From Planctomycetota bacterium (GTDB taxonomy: Bacteria > Planctomycetota > Planctomycetia > Pirellulales > Lacipirellulaceae): a DNA stretch of 64,000 nt. Shown here one piece after another: positions 33,547 to 41,201 of this stretch (positions are counted from its first letter, which is position 1; each line of letters opens with the position of its first letter). Position numbers and translations under genes: made by a program. The stretch lies in the NCBI GenBank assembly GCA_029781135.1, contig JAKOXH010000016.1:1-64000 (forward strand). Reading direction: 5' to 3'. The notes beneath the pieces were generated by a model. It saw only the letters and a list, made by a program, of their open reading frames with translations. It did no database searches and was not told where the DNA came from.

Positions 33547-33577
33547 CGGGCTCTGGTTTTCCAGAGCCCGTTTTCGT
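33547..33577 (+). terminator. Rho-independent terminator
   Basis: The stem CGGGCTCTGG / CCAGAGCCCG with a TTTT loop is followed by TTTTCG. It stands in the same place and flanking sequence as the terminator at 31573. Confidence 0.85.
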
Positions 33578-33746
33578 TTGGCGATACTGGGTTCCGGCTT
33601 TCGGGCTTCGCGATTTGCAGTAGATCGCATTCGCGATCAGCCGATTTGGCTTGTTGCCTATCGAGCAGTGAACTGGTGGTGGGTTGTCACGTTAGGAACA
33701 ACCCACCCTAATTACTCAAATAATGTTGACGACATCTGTCAATAGT

Positions 33747-35405
33747 TTAATACCTGCGATGTTTCCGATTAGGAAATAACGAGAGGCTTGAGAGCAACAA
33801 CAGGCCGAGGGATGGTTCGGGGACGTTGACAAGCGTAGGCTGGCTCGCACTATTGCCAACGCCTCGCCCCCACCAGTCGGCCATGATGGAAAAGTCGCTG
33901 GCGTTCACGACTCCGTCAAGATTCAGATCGCCGTCTGCCTTTCCATTGGACGTTGACTGTAGCCAATGCCCTAAGACGACGTCCAGATCTGCATTGTTAA
34001 TGATCTTATCACCGTTAATATCGGCGGGGATATAATTGCCCATATTACTATATACTGTAGAGACATCCCCGGTGCCAACAGTCCCACTGTGATCAATATC
34101 TGCACCCTCACACCAGTTATTCCCAGCTGAACAGGATTGATTAAAACGAATCTCTACAAATCCGAGGTCGGACACGTCAACTACGTCATCCAGTAGCACG
34201 TCGCCAGGGATCGGATTTGGAATCGCTGGCTGCGTCCAATTATCGTATCGCCGATTTGCATTAAAAACATTGATGTCATAGCCATCGACATAGCCATTTC
34301 CATTGGCATCGCCATTCGTTTTGGCAGCAACATTCGTATGCCAATGGTTTGCAATTTGCAGCATATCATTCTTGTCAACAGTTGCATTTTGATCGAAGTC
34401 CGATGGCGCAAATAGGTTCTGACCATATTTTGATATCAGCGCCGAATAATCTGCAGTCGTGACATGGCCGTCGCCGTTCAAGTCACCTTGATTGTAATTG
34501 TACGCGCCAGACTGATTGTAGTGTGACATGAGAATACTGTAATCACCACTACTTACTCTATAGTCGCCGTTAAGGTCGCCGAGCAGATCGGTCATTACGA
34601 CAACAGTTTCGGGAACCTCAGAAATGATTTGAGTTGTGTACGAAGGCACTGATATGTCTTGACTTAAGGTACCGGTAGCAGCGTTATGAATGCCGACGAG
34701 CCCAAGCGTGCCCATTGGTGAAACACCAAAGGTCGGACCCGATGAGTCGTGATCGATCAGACCAACTTCGTTACCTCCGGCACTGGTATCCCTGTTCCAT
34801 TGAATGTACTCTTGCCCAGTAACATGATCATACGACAATGACAAAATCTGATTTGTGCCGGCGAAGTAGCGATCGTAATCGCTATAGGCACCATCAGAGC
34901 GATACCGATACCCGACTGCATACACATCTGGACTTAGAAACGAAAGATAATTCGCTCCACCGCTCCTCTTCATAAGTGGATATCGCTTGATTGCTGATGA
35001 TGGAGCGGATGTTAACCGGCCGAGCCATAAATCCGACCCCGCAATCTGCTCGCCAAATGTGCTGTCAATCGTCGCCGACTCGAATCCGTCGTTGATGTTA
35101 TTTGTGGGGTAGAAATGAACGGTGTTGCTGGCTCCCGAAATACCAATATGGTGGGCACTTAAGAAATACTGGTCAGAGATCATGGTGACCCAAAATCCGC
35201 TAATTCCTCCTGACCCTTGGATAATGCCAACGCCGGACCAGTCGAAGCCATTTCCAACGAAGTTTCGGTCGCTCCCTGTGTAAAAACGGCTGACTTGGTT
35301 TTCGTGGTATTCATTCCACTCTAATGCGGGACTACGGTCCGCCACCAAAAAATGCAACAGAATGCATCCGATAATAGCGACACAATGCGGAATGGAACAT
35401 CGCAT
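33747..35405 (-). CDS. Secreted trypsin-like protein with about eight dockerin-type calcium loops and PEP-CTERM
   Basis: ATG 35405 is preceded by GGAGGG at seven bases and opens a signal peptide (MRCSIPHCVAIIGCILLHFLVADRSPA). The first 270 residues look like a divergent chymotrypsin fold: FLSAHHIG (His), SDLWLGRL (Asp), DHDSSGPTFG (Ser; DSSGP instead of GDSGGP). Eight D-x-(N/D)-x-D/N-type loops follow (for example GDLNGDYRVSSGDYSIL, GDLNGDGHVTTADYSAL, ADINGDKIINNADLDVV, GDLNLDGVVNASDFSIM), many more than the usual dockerin pair. The end is VPEPSLGLLLLSSLSLFPNRKHRRY. It is convergent to the other protease gene. Confidence 0.83.
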   Translation of the reverse strand: MRCSIPHCVAIIGCILLHFLVADRSPALEWNEYHENQVSRFYTGSDRNFVGNGFDWSGVGIIQGSGGISGFWVTMISDQYFLSAHHIGISGASNTVHFYPTNNINDGFESATIDSTFGEQIAGSDLWLGRLTSAPSSAIKRYPLMKRSGGANYLSFLSPDVYAVGYRYRSDGAYSDYDRYFAGTNQILSLSYDHVTGQEYIQWNRDTSAGGNEVGLIDHDSSGPTFGVSPMGTLGLVGIHNAATGTLSQDISVPSYTTQIISEVPETVVVMTDLLGDLNGDYRVSSGDYSILMSHYNQSGAYNYNQGDLNGDGHVTTADYSALISKYGQNLFAPSDFDQNATVDKNDMLQIANHWHTNVAAKTNGDANGNGYVDGYDINVFNANRRYDNWTQPAIPNPIPGDVLLDDVVDVSDLGFVEIRFNQSCSAGNNWCEGADIDHSGTVGTGDVSTVYSNMGNYIPADINGDKIINNADLDVVLGHWLQSTSNGKADGDLNLDGVVNASDFSIMADWWGRGVGNSASQPTLVNVPEPSLGLLLLSSLSLFPNRKHRRY

Positions 35406-36111
35406 GACATTACCCTCCAAACGATTGTGAAAGATCGGTCCCACACACCGACATTGTGGGAATGGCGCGGTGCGTCTGTCAATTGACTGCAAGAGTGTTT
35501 TTTGTGATTAAGCAGTCCCTGCTATTGTTGGAATGGGTAGTATTGGCGGACACGGTAAACACATATAGCTAATGAGGTAGGAGCGTAGAATGATGAAATG
35601 CAACGGTAGTGTTTTTTGACAATGGCGATTGTCGAAAATCTCACGCGGGGTGCCACTGCTGGCTGCTCCAGCAGTGTTCTTTGTGCCCGCAACTTGCACC
35701 GGGTTGAGGCGATTAACGATTCACTGGGAAGCAACCCCAAGTCGGCGGCCGTCCAAGCACTGCTAACGAGTTAGCAGTGGCACCCGACGGTGGTCATTCT
35801 GCTGTCGAACTTTGCGGGCTGTAACGTTTCCACCGGTTCTGCCCGGCAGGGCGGATGTGCCGGGCGATCTTGAAAGACCGAATTTAGCGGTCGTGCTTGC
35901 ACGATGTAGAGAGACGTGTCGTCTCGCCTCGTGGCTGTCGGCGAGTTTCTCCGAAACTCGCACTACCCCACATCATTGCCCGGCAAAACCGCTTGCGTTG
36001 ACCGCCTGTAGGGCCTCAAAGGCACGCAAGCAAGTGTCGGGGAGATGCCGTCGCGGGTGATCTCACGGGTGCGGCTCTCGGAGAGACTCGCCTACATCGT
36101 CGCATTCACTT
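35406..36111. other. Repeat-rich intergenic stretch
   Basis: No gene is supported. It holds several palindromic repeats: CACTGCTGGCT...CCAGCAGTG at about 35653-35677, CACTGCTAACGAGTTAGCAGTGG at about 35757-35780, GAGACG-TGT-CGTCTC at 35911-35925, GCGAGTTTC-TCC-GAAACTCGC at 35941-35961 and a CTCTCGGAGAG at about 36076. Promoters for the two divergent genes must lie here, but I see none of consensus quality. Confidence 0.6.
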
Positions 36112-39081
36112 GTGATTCAGCAGCAACCGCTCACGTCGTTGTTCCGCACATTGGGCCAACTCTTGCTGGCCGTGGCCATGTTGGTTACGGCGGGCCGAGT
36201 TGTGCAGTTGGCACTGGGTGCGCGCCATGATTCCAGGGCGAGTGCCCCGCTATGGGATCAACGGCACGAAACGCCGGCAGCCCCCGGCTTTGCCGGGGGT
36301 TCTGCACTGCGGCAGTCAGCCGCGAAAGCACGTGTCGCTGATTCAATCCCCGGCGAAGCCGGGGGCTGCACGGCCGCACCAACCGACGCTGAGTTAGCGG
36401 AACTCTACGCGGCGTGCCCGTTGGCGGCCGTGATCGATTGGCAGACGGTGGCCCAATCGCCGGAAAAGGCGGAGGCGTTGCTGCCACCGTACCGGGAAAC
36501 GGCCGATCACGTGCCGAATCCCACGGACGATGCGGATGTGCCGCGAATTCGGTATCCGGTTCGCGTCGAGGTGCCGGAGGAAGGTATTCGCGTTGCGCAA
36601 TTGCCGCAGGCCAAAAGTGTAGTTTCGAGCGGTCCGCTGCTGGTGGCCGAAGCTCCTGCGAAGCCAAGCAGCGCGCCACCAGCAGCCAACGCGAAGCTTG
36701 GCGAATGGCTGATCGACCCCAGCGAGTGGCTGACGACGGCCGGCAATAAACCGTCGTCTCCCACGCCGGCGCAGCCGACGACGCCCCCTCCGGCGCCGCC
36801 CACCGCCGTTCCGGCAGTTGTTCCGCCGACCGCGCCAGCGGCTGCAACGAAATCCACAGCGCCCCCTGCGACTGCCGTTGAGAAGCGTGAGCCGGCTGTG
36901 TCGAAACCGCCGGCGGTGGCCGGCGGCTTGGCGAAGGTTGCACCTCCGCCCCTCGCTCCCAGCCCCCAGCCCCCAGCCCCCAGCCTTCCACCCGCTGCCG
37001 CCCCAGTGGCTGCGGTTGAGAAACGGGAGCCGGTTCCGCCGAAACCGTCGGCGGCAGCCGGCGGCTTGGAGAAGGCTGCCTTGCCCCGGCCGAAGTCCGA
37101 GCTCCCGCCGCCAGCACCACTACCACCGCCACCGCCACCACCACCGGCCGTGAAGCCAATTTTCGTGCCGCCGAAGACGGAAGCACCTGCCGCAACTGGA
37201 CCGCCGAAGGAGAAGGGGCCGCCGCATCCGCCGGCGGGAGCCGGCGGCTTGGAGAAGGTTGCACCCCCGCTCCCCACCCCCCGCCCCCGGCCCCCAGCCC
37301 CAAGCTCGCCGCCCCCGGCCCCAAACCCCTCGGCCCCAGCCCCCAGCCTTTTTTCGCCGCCGGCGGCTGAGTCGCCACCGGCCGCCACGGCCGCGCCTTC
37401 CAAACCGGCTGGTCCGCCGCCGGATGTCGATCCGCACCTCGAATTGTTCACCAAAAACGCCTATCCATCGGCGCGCGATTGTGCGGTTTGCCACGAAGAG
37501 ATTTACAACCAGTGGAGCGTTTCGGCCCACGCCTACGCGGCCGTGTCGCCCATGCTCAACAAGTTCGAGCAGCGGCTGAACGATCTGTCGCAGGGCACGG
37601 TGGGCTATTTTTGTTGGCGGTGTCACTCGCCGGTGGGGGTGTCGCTGAGTTTGCCGCGCGATTTGCCGCTATGGAAGCAGCCCGAAGCGGCCCGCGACGG
37701 TATTACCTGCGTCGCCTGCCACCGGGTGCAGTTCGCGTACGGCAAATCGAATGGCGAACGCCGCGTTGAACAGGGTGATATCCACGCGCCCGTGTTCGGC
37801 GGCCTCGGCGGCGACGGCGTGGCCGCGGCCATCGAACGCAAAAGCGATCTCAAGCTGAAAACGTCGGCCGACGACAAAGGCCCCGGGCAGAACATGCACA
37901 TCGCCGGCGTGTGCTTCCAGCCGCTCACGCGGAGCGAGTTCTGCACGCCGTGCCATCAGGTGGCGGTGCATCCGGGCATCAAGCTGGAGGTGGTGTGGGA
38001 ACAATATCGCGCCTCACCGGCGTGCAAGAAGGGCATTCAATGCCAGGATTGCCACATGGGCCGCGTGCCCGGCATGCCGCTGGGTTTTGAGTGCGGGCCG
38101 GTGGCGAAGATGTCTGGCAAAACGGTCAACGACAATCGCCAGAAGTCGAACCACATGTTCCATGGGCCGAACTATTCGATCGCCCATCCCGGCGTGTTCC
38201 CGTTCCACCAGAAGGCGAACCGATGGACGATGGAAGAGTGGCTCACGTTCGATTGGCGCGCCGGCTGGGGCACCAAGGAATTTGAAAAAGCGGTGGCAGA
38301 CGGCAAGCTCAAGTGCGCGTTTCCGCCGAAGTGGGCTGAAGCCGACGACCGCCTGGATGCCCGCGAGATCATCGACGACAACTTCAAGAAATTGCAACTG
38401 AAACGCGAGAACCGCATCCAGGTGATGGAAAATGGCTCGCGTGTGGAAGGCCCGTTCTTTGAATCCTCGCTGTGCCGGGGTCAAGATATCGACCTGCATT
38501 ACCTCGTGACGAACTCGAACGAAGGGCACAACTTGCTCACCGCGTCGCTCGGCGCCCAGCCGCAATTGTGGGCAAATGTGGTGCTCATTGGGCCGGATGG
38601 CCGACGGCTGTGGGAAACGGGCTACGTCGATTCCGTCGGCGACGTGGCCAACATCCACTCGCAAGATGTCCGCAAAGGCCGGCTGGCCTACGACTGGCAG
38701 TTGTTCAACTTGCAGACGATGTTCCTCACCACTGGCGTGAAGGGCACCGACCGCGAATTCTACGTGCCGGTGAACTTCGACATCGATCAAATTCCGTTCA
38801 TTCGCCCGGGCGTGCAGCCCATCAGCACGATCAACCATCCGCCGTTGATTCGCATGGAGAGCCAATCGCTCGCGGCCACCGGTTCGCGGCGCGTGCCGTA
38901 CCGCATTCCGGGCGAGCTGTTGCAGCAGCCGGGCCGGTATCGCTTGTCGTTCCGCATGCGGAGCCGCTCGGAACCAATTTACTTCATGCAATTCTGCCTC
39001 GCGACGGATGAGATGCAGCGCGCGATGAATGAAAACATGATCGACATTCACCCCTCGAGCGTGGAGTTCGAGGTACGTTAG
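36112..39081 (+). CDS. Membrane-anchored pentaheme c-type cytochrome with long Pro-rich stalk
   Basis: The 989-residue product (GTG start) has a membrane segment at about 10-35, a Pro/Ala-rich region at about 190-440, and a C-terminal domain with five CXXCH heme sites: CAVCH, CWRCH, CVACH, CTPCH and CQDCH. The heme domain resembles c554/multiheme families (DCAVCHEEIYNQWSVSAHAYA), and a beta-rich region follows the hemes. A stalk of 250 Pro-rich residues could cross the periplasm. The next gene, 22 bases away, is an outer-membrane barrel, which suggests a porin-cytochrome pair for electron export or import. Residues about 55-86 are encoded by two palindromes (CCCCCGGC/GCCGGGGG), and the stalk contains three KPP-x-AGGL-type repeats. 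Confidence 0.85.
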   Translation: MIQQQPLTSLFRTLGQLLLAVAMLVTAGRVVQLALGARHDSRASAPLWDQRHETPAAPGFAGGSALRQSAAKARVADSIPGEAGGCTAAPTDAELAELYAACPLAAVIDWQTVAQSPEKAEALLPPYRETADHVPNPTDDADVPRIRYPVRVEVPEEGIRVAQLPQAKSVVSSGPLLVAEAPAKPSSAPPAANAKLGEWLIDPSEWLTTAGNKPSSPTPAQPTTPPPAPPTAVPAVVPPTAPAAATKSTAPPATAVEKREPAVSKPPAVAGGLAKVAPPPLAPSPQPPAPSLPPAAAPVAAVEKREPVPPKPSAAAGGLEKAALPRPKSELPPPAPLPPPPPPPPAVKPIFVPPKTEAPAATGPPKEKGPPHPPAGAGGLEKVAPPLPTPRPRPPAPSSPPPAPNPSAPAPSLFSPPAAESPPAATAAPSKPAGPPPDVDPHLELFTKNAYPSARDCAVCHEEIYNQWSVSAHAYAAVSPMLNKFEQRLNDLSQGTVGYFCWRCHSPVGVSLSLPRDLPLWKQPEAARDGITCVACHRVQFAYGKSNGERRVEQGDIHAPVFGGLGGDGVAAAIERKSDLKLKTSADDKGPGQNMHIAGVCFQPLTRSEFCTPCHQVAVHPGIKLEVVWEQYRASPACKKGIQCQDCHMGRVPGMPLGFECGPVAKMSGKTVNDNRQKSNHMFHGPNYSIAHPGVFPFHQKANRWTMEEWLTFDWRAGWGTKEFEKAVADGKLKCAFPPKWAEADDRLDAREIIDDNFKKLQLKRENRIQVMENGSRVEGPFFESSLCRGQDIDLHYLVTNSNEGHNLLTASLGAQPQLWANVVLIGPDGRRLWETGYVDSVGDVANIHSQDVRKGRLAYDWQLFNLQTMFLTTGVKGTDREFYVPVNFDIDQIPFIRPGVQPISTINHPPLIRMESQSLAATGSRRVPYRIPGELLQQPGRYRLSFRMRSRSEPIYFMQFCLATDEMQRAMNENMIDIHPSSVEFEVR
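36281..36364. repeat. Pair of palindromes inside the pentaheme cytochrome gene
   Basis: CCCCCGGC-TTT-GCCGGGGG (36281-36299) and CCCCGGC-GAA-GCCGGGG (36348-36364), with similar CTGCAC/GCAG flanks, lie about 50 bases apart and are translated in frame in the N-terminal region. Confidence 0.85.
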
Positions 39082-39103
39082 GCAGGCGGCCCGATTCGAA
39101 GTT

Positions 39104-41197
39104 ATGTCTCGAGTTCGCAGCACAATTCGAAGCCGTTGGCCAGCACTCGCCGTGCTGGTGGCCATCGTGGCTGCGCCGTTTGCGAATCGCGCGATCGCCG
39201 GCGAATATCCGTCGGAGGAATGGTCGCCGAATTCAGTGGCAGTTGGGATGCCCACGTCGCCGGATGCTGGCTTGCTACGCGTGGCGACGTTGCCGCCGCC
39301 ACCCACGCCAACGTCAAATGACATCACTTGCGATGCCGTTGGGCCGGTGTTTCCGACATTCGCGCCGCAATTGCCGCCGACCGATACCGTGCGGATTGCT
39401 TCGGCCCCAGTTTTTGGCGCGCCACCAATTCAAGAGGATGGCTGGCCCGAACGGCCGGTCGTTGGCACAACGCCTGTATGTCTGCCAGTCGATAGCGCGC
39501 CGACATGTAACCCGTGGCGGCCGCATTCATCATTCTTACCCAGCCTCGGTCGATACGGCCTTATTGCGCCGCGTACTCCCGGCGTTGAATCGGTTCACTC
39601 GGCCTACGTGGTGGCGCCGCCCTGCCGACCGTCCGCGCCTTGTGCCAACTTGTTCCAACCGCCGCCATGCGCCGATGGTGGGGCATGCGGACCGGGCGGC
39701 TGTGTGTCTACACCAACTGGCTCAGCGACCACAAGCGTGGGTGGAAACGTGGCTCAAACACCGCCGCCATGTGCCCCGCCCGGCGGTGATCGTCCGCCGT
39801 GCATCGATCCGCGTGCCCAAGTTTCGCCGTATGACCCGGGTGACTTTTCGCCTGATCCTTGTGGCGGCAACCCGTATGACCCGTGCGCTGCTCAAGGCGT
39901 GTACGGCGACAAACATCTGAATCCAACTCAGCGGCCGCTGATTGAGTGGGGCATGCCGTTTTATGACACCGGCCCGGTGCCGCCGCCATCACTAGAGTTT
40001 GGGCCAACCAATCCCTCGTTGCCGCGGTTCTATCTTTACGGCGACTACCGCTCCGCCGCGGCCTACAACGACCAAAATGGCGTCGACAAAGGCGTTCTCG
40101 CCCAGCGGTTGAATTTGGAATGGGACTTGTGGATTACGTCGACCGAGCGGTTCCACATGTTCACCGGCCCGCTGCAACGCGGCAACAACTTCCAACGCGT
40201 GGAATTCAACGACGGCGACGCCGAGTTCTTCAACGAGATGGATTTCTTCAACGCCGATACCGATACCGCCTTTTTTGAAGGCGATTTAGGCTACATGCTC
40301 GGCGGTTGGACGGGCAAGTACGCCCAGTTCGATATGCCGTTCACGGTCGGTCTCATTCCGCTGCTGTTTCAGAACGGCGTGTGGATGGAGGACGCGATCG
40401 TTGGGGCCGCCGCCACGATTCCGGCGCGCAATAATCCCTATCTCGACTGGTCGAATTACGATATTACGTTTTTTGCCGGCTTCGATCAGGTCACTAGCCC
40501 CGCGTTTGACGACAACCCGGGGGGCCCCCATGTATTTGGTGCCACCACGTTCATTGAAGCGAAGGGCGGCTACATCGAAGTGGGCTACGCCTACCTCGAC
40601 GACAGTGACAACGTTGGCCGTAGTTACAGCAACGTCGGCATCTCGTACACCCGCCGCTATCTCAACTTGCTTTCCAACTCGATGCGGGTGATTCTCAACT
40701 CGGGCCAAAGCGGCCCCACCGATGAACGCACCGCCAACGGCGTGCTATTGATTGCCGAGAACTCGTTCCTCACGCCCTGGCCGTACAACGTGATTCCGTA
40801 CATCAATGTGTGGACGGGCATCGACAATCCGCAATCGGTGGCCCGCGCCGGTGCCGCCGGTGGCGTGCTGCGCAACACGGGCATTTTGTTCGAGTCGGAC
40901 AACCTCACCGGCTACCCCACGCTCGATGCCACGGCCGCAAATACCTATGGTGCCGCGTTCGGCCTCGATCTGTTGTCGCCCGAGTTTACGCATCAACTGG
41001 TTTTGGAGGCTGCCATTGTGGAAGTCTACGGCGACCCCGATCTCCGCAATGCCGCCGGCAACGAGTTCGGCCTCGGGGCGCGCTACCAGGTGCCCCTTTC
41101 GAACGCCACGCTACTGCGATTCGACGCGATGCATGGCTTCCTGCAAAACGCCGACGATGTCAGCGGCATCCGGGCCGAATTCCGCTGGAAGTTCTAG
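39104..41197 (+). CDS. Outer-membrane beta-barrel (porin-like) protein
   Basis: The 697-residue protein starts with a signal peptide (SRWPALAVLVAIVAAPFANRAIAG). The first 270 residues are Pro/Cys/Thr-rich with several CGP- and PPC-type motifs. The remainder is a series of amphipathic strands (RFYLYGDYRSA, QRLNLEWDLWI, GGYIEVGYAYLDDS, FGLGARYQVPL) and ends in Phe (FRWKF), the classical outer-membrane barrel signature. It follows the pentaheme gene by 22 bases and is probably cotranscribed. It could host the cytochrome or act as a general porin. The family resembles planctomycete barrel proteins, but I do not assign a name. Confidence 0.8.
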   Translation: MSRVRSTIRSRWPALAVLVAIVAAPFANRAIAGEYPSEEWSPNSVAVGMPTSPDAGLLRVATLPPPPTPTSNDITCDAVGPVFPTFAPQLPPTDTVRIASAPVFGAPPIQEDGWPERPVVGTTPVCLPVDSAPTCNPWRPHSSFLPSLGRYGLIAPRTPGVESVHSAYVVAPPCRPSAPCANLFQPPPCADGGACGPGGCVSTPTGSATTSVGGNVAQTPPPCAPPGGDRPPCIDPRAQVSPYDPGDFSPDPCGGNPYDPCAAQGVYGDKHLNPTQRPLIEWGMPFYDTGPVPPPSLEFGPTNPSLPRFYLYGDYRSAAAYNDQNGVDKGVLAQRLNLEWDLWITSTERFHMFTGPLQRGNNFQRVEFNDGDAEFFNEMDFFNADTDTAFFEGDLGYMLGGWTGKYAQFDMPFTVGLIPLLFQNGVWMEDAIVGAAATIPARNNPYLDWSNYDITFFAGFDQVTSPAFDDNPGGPHVFGATTFIEAKGGYIEVGYAYLDDSDNVGRSYSNVGISYTRRYLNLLSNSMRVILNSGQSGPTDERTANGVLLIAENSFLTPWPYNVIPYINVWTGIDNPQSVARAGAAGGVLRNTGILFESDNLTGYPTLDATAANTYGAAFGLDLLSPEFTHQLVLEAAIVEVYGDPDLRNAAGNEFGLGARYQVPLSNATLLRFDAMHGFLQNADDVSGIRAEFRWKF

Positions 41198-41201
41198 CCG
41201 T

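Noticed and set aside
38014-39327. 437-codon minus-strand open frame opposite the pentaheme cytochrome
   Set aside because: The plus strand carries heme motifs and a logical gene pair; the minus frame has no recognisable features.
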